Source: Pegea sp. RAD2-039 (Eukaryota > Chordata > Thaliacea > Salpida > Salpidae). From it: a stretch of DNA of 64,000 nucleotides. This document shows, in pieces, positions 35,939-48,377 of the stretch. Location: the NCBI GenBank assembly GCA_034620365.1, contig JAQGEQ010000071.1, positions 3,720,001-3,784,000 of the forward strand. The letters run 5' to 3'. The notes below the pieces were generated by a model. It searched no databases. It had not been told where the DNA came from and worked only from the letters and a program-made list of their open reading frames with translations. The number at the start of each line of letters is the position of its first letter. Position 1 is the first letter of the stretch. A program made the translations under genes and the position numbers.

Positions 35939-38900
35939 ATGATGATAGTCACTGTCGAACCAAAAGAGTATGTGCCATGTGGACAATTGGCTATTTCAAA
36001 GCACCCAGGTTTGTTTTATAAAATAACAATTATTTTAAACAATCTTTTCAAGTTAACTTTAAGTTATTTTATGTCTTAAGATCTTATTATTAGGCATTAA
36101 ATGTTTTCTTGAAATTAACTTCTTAGGTATAGGATCTTTAAACTTTCTTCAATAAAAAGCATTTGGCTAAAAATAGCATATTCTAACTTGTTGGTGTATT
36201 TTAGGTATTCTTAGTCTTTATATAAATAAGAATGATGTTGGTTTCAAAGGAGTCAGGAGTCTGTTAAGTACTTTTAGTCAAGTAACTTTGAATGATGCCC
36301 CTAAAGTAATTTTTTTCAACAACTTATCTTTTTTAGCTATATTTTGATTATTTATTGTAAGATTTTTAGATAACTGTTTTCTACTTTCAAATCATTTTTT
36401 GTTGTTTTTTAATTCAGGAAGAAACATATTGGAAGTTAAGAGTAAAAGATAATCTTACAGAAGAGTTGTTCTTCTCAGGACACACTCTTATATGGAGCCG
36501 TGCATCAGTAGTCTTAAAAGCTTACACAATTGAAGCACCAATTAAACAAGTAAGGAAAATTGAAGTAGCTTTTTCTATAATGTTGAGATTTTTCTTCCAG
36601 ATTCCATTATTGTATCGAAATCTATCACCTTCTTTAAAATTTTGTTTTAAAAATATGATTTAAGTAGTTTCGTTAACAAGTGATATATAAAACTGTCATT
36701 TTTTTCATTTATTTTTTGTTATTTTTATTGTTAATTCACAATTTATATTTTGTTTATACCTCTGCAGTGTTCATATTCTTTCTAAATGATGCTTAAGACC
36801 TTTTCATTATCTTTTAGCTCATCATATAGTTTTGTTTTTTCCGCTATAAGAGCTGCAGAATTTGTGACTCGCTGTCATGTGTTGAGTAAAATAAATAAAG
36901 TTAAATCAGATTAATATACAAACTTCAACTTTTGAAACAAATGTTGCAGGCTGTTTGGTCAAAGTTTGTTGTAAATGAACAAGACCCAAATTGCTTCCAT
37001 TTGAAAAAGAAGAAACAAGAAGATTGCCTGGCAGTTGTTGGTGTGTCAATTATAAGTGACGAAACATTGTTTACTTATGGAGATCAAGGTGAAGATTATG
37101 TGACTAGCTTACCATTCAAGGTGAATTTTGATTCAAACTTGTTGTTTTATCAGAAAAAAAACTGAATGTTTACAATTTGAGTTCTTTTATTTTTAACTTA
37201 TGTTTTATTGCTGAAAGTTATGAGTTAGTAAAAAAAGAATTATAAAAAAATAGTTATAAAATGAAGAACTTCTCTACATAGTAGCTTGTATTCTCTTGGC
37301 ACTAGAACATGATTTATTTATTCTATAAAATAAAAAAACCTTTTAATCCTATTACTGTCGTATAAGTATCTGAAGACTCGGCATAAATAAAATAATATAA
37401 AAATATTATAATGGATACTGACTAATAATAAAATCAATAGGCTGAAAGCAACTTGCTTTTTTTTGGTTGATAATATCTATATTTTTAGACCAGAAATTTT
37501 TGGAGTTTTCGTTTTGGATTATTATTTGAAAGAAAAGAATGTGATTTTGAAGTTTTTAAAAACTTAAAATCAGATAGTGTTGAAAATCATAATCTTACAA
37601 CAATCTTTTCACTTCAGCATCCCTTAAGGGAGTTTTATCCAATCATATCAAGGACACAAGGTTCATATCTAGTTAATTTCCTGAAAAATTACTTTAATTT
37701 CCTTTGGTGAAGCTAGTTAGTAATCCTTTCTTTTCAGACACATATCTCTTATCTTTTATAAATTCTAAACATTTTTAAATTAAAACTTTTTCAGATAATT
37801 TAATAAAACTATTAAAATATGAGATATAATTTTAGGTAGCGTACGTTACATGAATAAACCTCGAGATAGAATTGTTTATTGTGATGATGACATCATCATG
37901 ACTTGTGACACACAACAAGGAGGTCATACAGTTTGGAGAGCAAAAGAGATATCAGAAGAAGATTCAACAGCTCTTGATGTTCTTCATCAAATCACTCAAA
38001 ATCATGTTAGTCGAACATTTCCACTCCTAAAAATCTCTTCAACTTCATCTTAGGGTGGAATCAGTCTTCCACATCTACACATGAGTAGCAACTTACTATC
38101 GAATAGCGTCCATCAAAGTTCTGTTTTGAGTTCCACATCAAAAGCAGCTTCCAATAGTGCTGGAGGCCATTTTACGACCTCCTCAACTCACAAGACTCCT
38201 CGCCAATCAACTCTTTCACATGCTTCTCCCTATCAACGTAGCTTCACTCCCGCAAATTCACAACGGCAAAAGTATTTTTGAATTTTTCATTTGTAGCTAA
38301 CTACTAGCGGGTCGTAGATTTTTTTAACTAGTTTGTCACGTGATCATATAAGACCTTATGATTTGCTAAAAAATAATTTAGTTGAAAGATCTTTAATATG
38401 ATCCTTTTAACAAATATGGGATCACTTGACAGGCTGGCATCTTCGATCGCTTCTACTCCTGCTAGATCTTACGTCAATACACTCACTCCTAGAGCCATGT
38501 CCCGGAACTCAGTTCGAGAAATCTCAAAGATCAGTATGAGTGAAGCTCTCGCGGAACCTCTTCGACCTGAGATTTGCTTCCATCACGTGTGGTCAGAGAA
38601 CTCGATATCCGTGAAGACACAATTGGATGTAGGTTAGTAGAGATCTTCTCATCTCTTCAATCTATTTTCCAACATCTTCTTCAGGACAAGCAACAAAAGT
38701 CTTTCGAGTAAAAGATCTGTACAATCAAGACTTCTTGTGCTACTTCATCGCCACCTTATCACAACTTCGAGTGGTTCGATACTCTTTAGCTAGTTGCAGT
38801 TTCCAACTGATCTTTGGAGTTATCACTTGCATTCCAGCCAAAGATGCTCAGCCTCTTCACGTATAAAACGTCTTAGTTGATTTCTCAATCTCAAAGTTTA

Positions 38901-41900
38901 CTTGACAGAACCTCAAAATGTTTGCTGTGTTGGACTACTCGGGCTTTATTATCCTCTACAGCGGAAAGACTAAAGTAAGTTCACTGATTTTACTTCGATT
39001 TGAAACCACAGATGTCTGTAGATTCAGAAAGTCAACCTCACTGGACTACCTTCATTCTCAGCTGATACTTTTCCTCTAGGGACCCCATCTGCACGGATAA
39101 ACACGCCCCAACCAATCAGCACTCCTGCTCATTCAACCAGGATCAGGACAATCACTAATCTTGCGGATGTCAGCTGATTTTTCACTCATTTTTATCATTT
39201 AATCATTTTGAAATCCAGGAAAACTTCTTATCTCCTGTTCAAGAATTATGTCAAAGTGAATTAGAGAACATTAGTGTGAATACATCTGATGAATTCGGTT
39301 ACATCACTCATCATTCTCTTGCTGCTGGATCCACTTACAAACCGGCATCTCTTCCGGATGTTGCAGGATCTCATCTGATATTAGAGCTCAGTAATCGATC
39401 TTTACATCGAGTAGAGATCCCAGATCTTTGCTCCACAAATTTAGGTCTTTATCTCAACTTCTTGATTCTGATTTCTTAAATTTGTGTCTTCTTCAGTTGC
39501 AACGTGTTTCGATGCACTTCGCTTCGTGTTACCAAACGCATCTTTCATGAGAATCATCACCAAATGGTACACGTTGAGACACGCTCCCGGAGCACTTGAC
39601 GGGAACAAGTTAGAATGGAATCTATTCGTCACGTGTCTTCACGATTTCATTTACAACACAAACGTCACAATGGCATCGTCATTGTCGTACAAGGCCTCTA
39701 TGTTGGATTCTGTACAGGTTTCTCTCATTGCTTCCTGTCTCCACTCACTAAATCATTTACTTCTTCAGTTTGATTCACTTTCTTCTCCTGTCTGCACCAA
39801 AAAAGCCAGAAGTGACATCTTAGACGACTATCGTGACAACAGCGATGTAAACCCCCCCCTGTCTAGTTTTTATTCTAATTGATTTGAAATCTTTCCAGGA
39901 AGACTGGCTCCTAATGAAGAAGACTCTGTCTCAGGAGAAGCAGTTTTATGAAGATGTTGATCCTGATTTCATGGAAGATGAAACTTCTGGATTTTTCTTT
40001 CAATCTTTTGTAAATTTATCTCATCTTAAAGAAGCTTCTAACTTTTTTAAACTTTCAAAAGGATAATTCGTTACGAAGACGCGTCAGCTTTGAGAGCTCA
40101 TCGGGGGACACCAGTAACCTCACCTGTAACATGGTCCTCTCTGCTTTTTGTGCCCTACATGCCGTGTTTGAGGTTGATCTCATCTCTTCATCACCTCATT
40201 CAAAGTATTCTTTTATATCAGGAACAAAAACTGAATGTGTTGAACCAATCAAATGCTTCGTTTATGGCTCCGTTTTTATTCAAATTTGCCAACGATCTTG
40301 GCTTGTTTTGGTTCCAACAAACCTACATCGTCGCCAACCCCTCATTAACCCGAAAGTTTGTTTTGAAGAGCAAGTCTGGTGATGGAAACGATGAAGGTAG
40401 TTTTGTTGCTCATCAGATATTTCTTATTTTCTCATTTTCTTCAGATCATAATTCAAATCAAGAAAGTCTGATCCCGATTCAGATGAAGCCTTGTGTCTTC
40501 GAAAATCTTCTTCAACTAATGAAAGATGGAGCTTTAGACTCTCCTTTCATCTTCCTTTCTCAGATCACCACTAATATTGAACATATATTCAAAGTAATTT
40601 TCCAACTCATCTTCAATTTCAAACCAACTTTTATAAATCATAAAACTGTGATGACCCAATTATTTAATTTCTCTCTTTTTTTAACTTCTTTTTATGTTGT
40701 AGATCTACCAGTGTTTGTTTTCAACTTCAGAAGAACCAGTGTTGAAACCAGTGGTCAGCAAGTTCATCAGCAGGTAACCATCAGCAACCATCTCTTCAAA
40801 CCATCTCACTTCATCTTCTACCAGCGATAAAAGTCGCGAAATGAACCTTGTTGTCACGCCTCAAATGACTGCTGATGACCTGATGAAAGAAAAGTGTAAA
40901 TGTGTCCTCAATTACATGGTCCACAACCACATCAGTAGTGACACAATGCTGTCATGGCCAGTTGGTGTCCTACTTCCTGTCCAAGACTACCTTTTGAAGT
41001 ACGCCTCCGAGCCCTCTTTGATGTCTCCATCAGACGCTTTTACATTACTCGGTCAGTGGTATCTGTCCCATGACACTTTATCTCATGTCCAGGTTAATTA
41101 CCAGGTAGGGACGATCTTGTGGCCCAGACATTGGATAAAGCCAGTGACTGGCAACTAGCTGGTTTATCACCTAGTACCGATCCGATGAGGTACCAATGGG
41201 TGGACAGCGAATCTGGGGACTATGACAACGTCCACGAGGACTTCGATGTTTGCAAATTGGTCAAATTCCTCCAATCACAAGCTCGCAACATCGCCCAAAG
41301 CTCATCAGACTCCTCATCCTCTCAAACTGATCCTAAAGATGTCGAACCAGCTGATGACAACATCACAAGATTGCTCTTTCCTAAAGATCACCGAATGGAA
41401 GATGTTCAGAGGATGTTGGATTGTTCCAATTCAGTTCATCTTCATCTTACTCAAGACTCTCGCATGGAGTGAGATCATGGGACCTTTTTGATCTTCATAT
41501 GATCCTCATCTTTTGCAGTGATCAGGAATTCAATGAACACAAGCAACAAAAAGCGCTACAACTCGCCAACCGCACTATGGCGCTCGCGATTGGACGCGGA
41601 ATGGTAAACTTCCGGTAGGTGGACACTACTGTTGACCTTCAGATATTTACTTCCGGTTGTACCAGGACTGAAGTGCCATGTGTGGTCCGTGGAATCCAAG
41701 TTATGGATATGAAGCTGTCTGCTTGTTACATCGACCCATCTGCCAAGTTAGTTGGAATCGAATGTTGGGAGCGATGTTGAAACCGGATGTTGGTTTCAGT
41801 TCTACTTCATCTGCAAATGATCAAAGAGCAAATGTAGAAGTGGAAGTCTCAGATGATTTAACCGAGTGGGCACAGTTCCACAATGGGGTGGCTGCTGCGT

Positions 41901-44900
41901 TAGCAGTTCGATCAGATGATGAAGAAGCAAGTTGGATCCATTTGACTCGTCCCAATACCACAAACCTTAGTCCTTATGACCTGGACAAACGTGACCGGTT
42001 GAAGCAATCAGCAGAAGTGGCCAACAACGAACACGCAGGTACACACCACAACTTGTGGCCCACTTGTGTACGACTGATGTGTCGTAGGTACCATGCTGGG
42101 ATTGGGTCTCAACTTACATCTACACGACTTTCAAGCCCTCAACGTCCACAGCTATTTGAAACTGACCCATGACCTGACCACTATTGGAACTCTTTTAGGT
42201 GTAGCTGCTGACAAGTAAATGGTCGTTAAGTGCTTGTCCAGTGGTCACGTGTATGTGTACAGATGTGGGACATGTGACAGTGAAGTCTTGAAGATGTTGA
42301 CGGTTCATTTACCGGTGATGTTACCAACACAAGTCTCACAGATGGAGATACCCTACAAAGTCCAAACTGCTGCTCTTATCGGAGTCGGACTCTTGTATCT
42401 TGGATCCTCCAAGCACTTAGTGGCTGAGATGCTTCTCAAAGAAATCGGTCAACTGATCTCTCACATTCTTCTAGTCACGTGACATCTTATTTATAGATTG
42501 TTCCCCGATGGGTGAGAACGAAACTGCTCCTGATCGGGAAGCTTACTCCTTATCTGCCGGATTCGCTCTTGGATTGGTGGCGATTGGATCCGGAGATGAT
42601 AATCTCTACTTCGGGGATCTTAACATCTCTAATAAACTCTATCACTACATGACAGGATCACATCGAATCAAATATGAGTCTCGGAGGTAGGTTTCTGATC
42701 TTAAAGAATCTTGAATCAGCTCCTTGTAGCTCCCAGGAGCAAAGTTATCAGCAAGATTACGAGTTGAGTAAGGCTTCGGAGAAAGATGGACACTTGTTGG
42801 AAGGTGATAGATACAACACGGAGGTCACTGCTCCCGCTGCTATGATTGCTCTTGCTCTGATCTTCCTCAAATCTGGCAATCTGTAAGATCAATCATTGAG
42901 TTGCAGCATCACCATGATCTTTACTCACAGAGCTGTTGCTGAATGGTTCAACTCCCCAGAAACTCTCTTGCTCCTTGAAAAGATCAAACCTCAGCATCTG
43001 CTCCTTCAGACTCTTGTTCACTCCCTCATTATGTGGGATGACGTCAAACCAACTCGTGGATGGGTAGGGATCAACATCCATAAGTATCTTCTAATCTCAT
43101 CTCACTGATCTCTAGATAATTGATCACATTCCAAGCGTGTTGAAACAAAGACTTCCTACAGAAGATCACATCAGACCCTTTCTCTCTTCTTGCTTGGACT
43201 ACTACCGAAACGCTTCCGAGACCAGTTTGTCGCTGGATTATGATGACATGACTGTGGTCCACTCTTACCTCGCCATCATTTCCGGAGCATGTCTTTCTAT
43301 CGGATTCAGGTCTTATAATCTCTTCATTTGTATCGAAATGAAACTCGTTTGATGTTCAGATTTGCCGGAAGTCAACATCGAGAAGCTTTTCAAACTGTCC
43401 TCTTCTACGTTGACTTGTTGATCGAACTTACTTCAAGTGATGATAACAACAGCTCTCCTGTTTCTGATGTAACTTCATCTCTTACATCTGCATCTCATTT
43501 ACATATAATTGGTTGTTGCTAGGTGATTGGAAGACGATTCCACGAAACTTGTTTCTCAGCTTGTCTCATCGCTTTATCGATGATTGTAGCTGGAAGCGGC
43601 AACCTGCAAGCTCTACAAGTAACCACTGACTAATCAGTGACTGATTTGTTAATCTTTCAATATTCAGAGATGTAGAAGTATTCACTACAACATCAACAAC
43701 AGCGAAGTTTCTTATGGAGGACAAATGGCTGCTCATATGGCGCTGGGTTTCATCTTTTTAGGAAAATGCAAGTGAGTTGAGATCACTGAATCATCAGATC
43801 ATCTTCTCGACTTCTTCGATTCTCAGATACACTCTAAAGACGACCAATAAAGCAATAGCTGCTCTCCTGATGTCAGTCTTTCCTTGTTTTCCGGGTCGTG
43901 CAGATGATAATCGTTACCATCTTCAGGTTTCTTAATCACCTCTCGACTTTTAACTCATCAAACATCAACAGGCCTTACGTCATATGTACGTCATGGCAAC
44001 TGAGAGGCGTTTGCTGGTCCCGATTGACGTCGAAACAAAACGACCTTGTTACGCTCGACTGACTCTTCATTACATGCCATCTTTACTGAATCCAAGTGGG
44101 ACTCGCGTGTCTTTGTTTGCTCCTTGCATTCTTCCAGAGTTTAGGATGTTACAATCAGTGATTATAAGACTCACTGAGATCTTCATCTGATCTTGGATGT
44201 TTACAGATCACTGTAGATGATTCCAGACATTGGAGGATATCTTTAAATGTTCAACAGCAGATGAAGAAGCTTCAATCTCTAGTCGATGATGGTTTATATG
44301 TACAACGATATTCTAATTGCTTATCCTATATCAGAGATTCAAAGGTGAGGATCATTTTGAGGATCTTTTGAATGATTCAATGATCTTCAATCTTCAGGGT
44401 TATGCTAAATTCAATGATGAAAACTTTACGACACAAAAACAACCTTATCAATCAAGAAAACAGAATGTTGATGTCTTGCAACTTCTAACCACTCTATGTT
44501 CTCATGAAAAAAGTCAGTTCAAATAAAATGATGAAATTAGTTTGATAAATCATCAAAATCAATTTTGTTTTAGAAGACGACGTTTTTTTGAAGATAGTTC
44601 AATTGTTACGATCACAAAAAGTCCCTTCAAAGTTAACATTTATCTTCATGGAACTTTTTCAGGTGATGTCTTTTCACTTCATTTTCTTCAACTGATTTTA
44701 ACAAAATTATATTTTCAGATTTGTGAAAATCTAAATAATCAAATAGCGAGCCCTCTTGAAGTATTACAATTGATACTTGCTCAGAGTTATATGAATAAAT
44801 ATGTTGAGTCACCAAATATTATTTCATTAAACGAAATGATTTCAGTCAAAATAACCGCTTTTTTCGACCACTTTGAGTCAGGTTTTCTCTTTTATTGATT

Positions 44901-45252
44901 TCTTTTTATTTCAGATAATTAGAAATAGTTTTGAAGATAAAATGATTAGTTTCAACTAAATGGAAATGTTTTTTTCATCATTTATTTCTTTCTAGAGAAT
45001 CTTAATCTTATTCAATCAACTCTTTTCGACACAAGATCTGGCGGAGATTATTTTATAAAATCAAAAAATGAGATTATGGATTCGTTATCAACTGCGAGAT
45101 TATGTACTTTAGCAAGTTACATCGTTTATTCACGAATATATTTGAAGAAAAAAGTTAAAAAAGATGAAGATATCGACGCAAATATAAATGATGTCTTTGT
45201 GCCTCCAGAGTTAATTGCACAATTAGAAAAACTGCAAAAAATTCGTTTTTAG
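35939..45252 (+). CDS. ANAPC1: Anaphase-promoting complex subunit 1, complete, 40 coding exons
   Basis: Largest APC/C scaffold subunit (2038 residues here), nuclear, organising the ubiquitin ligase that degrades cyclin B and securin. Matches APC1 along its length: EYVPCGQ start; WSRASVVLKAYTI; TIFSLQHPL; a Ser/Pro-rich loop in exons 7-8 (SPYQRSFTP, TPARSY, LTPRA), equivalent to the CDK1-phosphorylated autoinhibitory loop, then RPEICFHHVWSE; EWNLFVTCL; RTMALAIGRGM; and the PC-repeat solenoid (WAQFHNGVAA, LGLGLN, AALIGVGLLYLG, YSLSAGFALGLVAIGSG, ISGACLSIGFRFAGS, AHMALGFIFLG), then RRLLVPIDVET. Exons: 35939-36008, 36205-36305, 36418-36549, 36950-37120, 37489-37660, 37836-38005, 38054-38271, 38433-38632, 38685-38860, 38909-38974, 39028-39168, 39219-39444, 39497-39717, 39769-39846, 39899-40009, 40062-40172, 40222-40396, 40445-40593, 40703-40773, 40825-41051, 41105-41468, 41519-41603, 41643-41746, 41800-42038, 42088-42214, 42263-42447, 42497-42686, 42730-42882, 42931-43063, 43116-43309, 43360-43468, 43523-43618, 43668-43771, 43827-43926, 43972-44157, 44207-44344, 44398-44512, 44574-44662, 44719-44881, 44996-45252. 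Two ATGs start the frame; the first is used. The least certain junction is 41746/41800. Confidence 0.95.
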
Positions 45253-45377
45253 GCCAATTTTGTTCGTAGGCCAATTTAGGTCAACAAAATTCTCGTTTAA
45301 AAATTTTTTACATAATTTGTTTTCAGCAAATTTTTTTCTAATGTTTTTCAGTTTGTGTTTTGCAAAAACAACTTTGA

Positions 45378-45383
45378 AATAAA
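45378..45383 (+). terminator. ANAPC1 poly(A) signal
   Basis: AATAAA 126 nt after the ANAPC1 stop, the first good signal downstream. Confidence 0.55.
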
Positions 45384-46775
45384 TCACTTGATGACATCCA
45401 CCACCAATTACAGCACTCCAATACTTTTCGATAAGATTTTATTTCGAGTAATATTGTTCAAAACTCACAGAAAGCCAATTTTTTCACTTTGAAATGATAT
45501 TTTCATCAAGTTTTATTTTTCATTCATTTACATGAAATTGTTTCCGACCGATTTTTAAAAACATTTTTTTTATAATTCTTTTTATCGAAAAAGAACTGAA
45601 CGTGAAGTGACTCACCGATCTTCATCTAAACTCCCCACTTTAGTCTGTAATTTGTTTTAAGGGGAATTAATTTTTGATCACGACTGACGGAAGAAACGAA
45701 ACAAGGAAAATAAAGATAGAGACAAATTAGTTGTGATTTCTTCAAAGTTTGTTTTATTGGAACAATTTGATCTCAATCAACTTCAAAAGCTGACCAAGAT
45801 GAGTTAATCTTGATTTAGTAGCTAAAAACATATTTTCTTCAAAATGGCATTAAAACCAGAATAAACCCTTTTTGATATCGACCACTTTTTACATAAAATG
45901 TTTAAAGACAATTATTTCAGTGTAACAAATAATACTTTTGTGAAAATAACTGAAAAGTTAAGTAAGGCTTTGCTAAAAATACATTTGAAAGCTCATTTGA
46001 CGAACATAAATTACGATATGTAGATTTTATTGATACTTGAAACAGCGAGAAACATTTACTAACCACATGCATAATAATTCAAGCAAATAAAAGTACATCT
46101 AGTAAAAACTAGATTTCAATTCTAGAGAAAACGTAGAAGAGACTTTAGTAAATGAAGATTGCGAAACCGTTTTAAAAAAAATTGATTTAATAGTAATCGG
46201 TGTAATAGAAATGACTTATTACTTGACAATTTTAAAATAGCTACAAATGAGCAGGTGTGCGTAGGAGGTTTTAGTTACATAAAGTAAATCTGGTAGATCT
46301 TAGCATGATTTATCTGCTTAGTTTTATCTCACTTCTAGTTAAGACTAACATGCTAACACTAAATTTGAACTTTTACAAATAAAATAGTAAACCAATTGAA
46401 GAGTAACACAGAAAACATTAAATTGTGTATATCAATGTGAAGCTCCTTTTTAGTTCGTTAATTTTTTTCAAAAATTGTTGATAAAAAATGTTAATAATTT
46501 GAACATCAAAATTTTTATCAGCTGTTTACAGGCATCAAAATTTGTTTATCTTTTGTTGGCTCATGAAAGAAAAACTTTATAATTTGTAAAATCTATATAC
46601 AATAAAAAAAATAGTTAATATAATCAAAGAAATAATCTAAAAGTAAAGGAACTTGCACCAGCCATTTGTATTTAACGTTTCTTTGTAAATAAAATGAAAA
46701 TTAGGGAAAGAATAATAATTTAAAGAAATGAGAATCTGTGATCTAAAAAGACTTTTCCTCATTTAACTAAATTGT
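45384..46775. other. Intergenic region between convergent ANAPC1 and AGFG
   Basis: AT-rich, with no gene-like open frame. It must hold the 3' UTR of AGFG (minus strand). A candidate minus-strand poly(A) signal (TTTATT on the plus strand) is near 46026, about 750 nt after the AGFG stop. Confidence 0.5.
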
Positions 46776-48347
46776 TCAAAAAAATGGGTTTGTTGTAGAT
46801 GGCTGTATGGTTGGTGCAAGAGACGGGTTCATAAACGGGTTGGTGGCCGGTGAATGGTTGGCACCACCAGAGCTTTGTAGTGGGACTAGATTTGTTTGTG
46901 ACGTCATGAACGGATTATTAGTGGAAGCTGGTGCTGTAGAACCTTGAAGTTGAAAGAAGGGATTTGAAGCTGGTGCAGCATTTGTGAAAGTATTTGTAGG
47001 TTGTTGAATACCAAAAGACTGATTTGGTACCATTCCAGTGTTCTGATTGAGTTGAGTTTGGATTCCAAAACCACTTGACATGGTTTGTAGTTGAGGTTGG
47101 TTCTGCATACCAAAAGCAGTGTTTGAGTGTTGCTGCATATTTAAACTGAACTGTGGATTCATTTGAGGATTTGATTGAAAAGGAGTCGAGTTTGATGATG
47201 GCATGTAAGCAAAGTTGCCAGCAAATTGCTGGTTGTTTGGTGCATACATGGACGGATTATTTGTGTATCCAGCAACATTTTGTGGTTGCTTTTGATTAGA
47301 ATTGCCTTCAGCTGAAACTCCAGTGCTGATTGGTTTATTTGAATATGATGAGTTGTTATCAAATGATGAATTACCAAACACAGAAGGCGTAGACGAAAAA
47401 ATTGATTGATTGGTAGATGGTTTGGTGTTGGAAACTGACGTCATAAACATCGAACCCCAAAGACCATTAGATGGTTGAGTGGTGTTGCTGCTGGTTGTTA
47501 CTTCTTCCATAGTAAAGAGATCTCGCAGGTCTGCGTATTTGTTTTTTGGTTCCGCTGGTGCTGGTGGTGCAGTGGTGGTTGTAGTAGCAGCTGGTAAAGA
47601 AACAAAGGAATTTTGGAATATGGTAGAAGCAGTAGCAGCAGCAGCTGCAGGTTGTAGCTGAGTTGAAGGGTCTGTTGGTGTGATTGAGTTAAAATCTCCA
47701 AATGAATCGAAAGGCGACGGAGTTGGTTTGAATTGAGAAAATGCGCTGCTAAAATCCGCAAATTCATTATTGGTTGAAGATGATTCAGTATTAAGATCAA
47801 AACTACTGAAACCTCCTAAAATATCTTCAACCACTGGTTGCTTGGTTGTTTGTGGTGCTTCAACAATTCTAGTAACTGGTGGTCTTGAGTTGGTTACAGA
47901 GGAAGTAACCACCTTATCAACTTCAACTTTTGACGCGGTGTTCTTCTCAACTTCTTCTGGAGGGACATACCATCTTTTTTTCTCATATTTTTCCTCTAAA
48001 AATGATCTCAGCTTGGAAATATCACCTCTACTTTCTGGTTTTGCTTTTGATCTTTCGTCATATTTTCCTAAATAAACTTTGGTGCAATATTCATTTCCTG
48101 TTTTTTGAATCAATGCTATTTCAGCTGAAGTAAAAGTTGCCATTGAGATGGACTTGACGCGATGCGGAGGATTAATTCCTCGTAATATTCCTCCGCACGA
48201 CGTACATACAAATGATCCAATAGTTACATCAACATATGTGGGGCCTCTCTGGTCACATTCAAAACATCTTTTATTTGTTTCAAGTTGTTGTAAAGATTTT
48301 AAAATCTTCAGATTATGATCTTCTTGTTTTCGACGTGATTGAGACAT
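46776..48347 (-). CDS. AGFG1: ArfGAP with FG repeats (AGFG/Hrb type), single exon
   Basis: An uninterrupted frame of 523 residues from MSQSRRKQEDHN (ATG at 48347). An in-frame ATG ten codons upstream (48377) is possible but less conserved. The N-terminal ArfGAP domain has the zinc finger C28-x2-C31-x16-C48-x2-C51, and Arg56 in CGGILRGINPP is the arginine finger. NPPHRVKSISMATFT and EKYEKKRWYVPPE are AGFG signatures. The long C-terminal half is disordered, rich in N/Q/S/T/P, with FG dipeptides (GFGIQ, AFGMQ, SFGIQ) and four NPF motifs in the last 75 residues, including the terminal NPFF. NPF motifs bind EH-domain proteins such as EPS15. Known role: cytoplasmic adaptor in clathrin-dependent endocytosis and recycling of VAMP7; AGFG1 was first found as a nucleoporin-like Rev cofactor. 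The absence of introns is unusual next to genes with dozens of them. AGFG1 or AGFG2 cannot be decided. Confidence 0.95.
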   Translation of the reverse strand: MSQSRRKQEDHNLKILKSLQQLETNKRCFECDQRGPTYVDVTIGSFVCTSCGGILRGINPPHRVKSISMATFTSAEIALIQKTGNEYCTKVYLGKYDERSKAKPESRGDISKLRSFLEEKYEKKRWYVPPEEVEKNTASKVEVDKVVTSSVTNSRPPVTRIVEAPQTTKQPVVEDILGGFSSFDLNTESSSTNNEFADFSSAFSQFKPTPSPFDSFGDFNSITPTDPSTQLQPAAAAATASTIFQNSFVSLPAATTTTTAPPAPAEPKNKYADLRDLFTMEEVTTSSNTTQPSNGLWGSMFMTSVSNTKPSTNQSIFSSTPSVFGNSSFDNNSSYSNKPISTGVSAEGNSNQKQPQNVAGYTNNPSMYAPNNQQFAGNFAYMPSSNSTPFQSNPQMNPQFSLNMQQHSNTAFGMQNQPQLQTMSSGFGIQTQLNQNTGMVPNQSFGIQQPTNTFTNAAPASNPFFQLQGSTAPASTNNPFMTSQTNLVPLQSSGGANHSPATNPFMNPSLAPTIQPSTTNPFF

Positions 48348-48377
48348 TGAATAAATCTTATTAAAATCTGAGAGCAA

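Noticed and set aside
39010-39027. Alternative acceptor ACCACAG before ANAPC1 exon 11
   Set aside because: Using it adds MSVDSE and then shifts off the conserved KVNLTGLPSFS reading; the GATTCAG acceptor keeps the APC1 match.
47479-48133. Plus-strand frames of 60-101 codons
   Set aside because: Antisense shadows of the AGFG coding exon.
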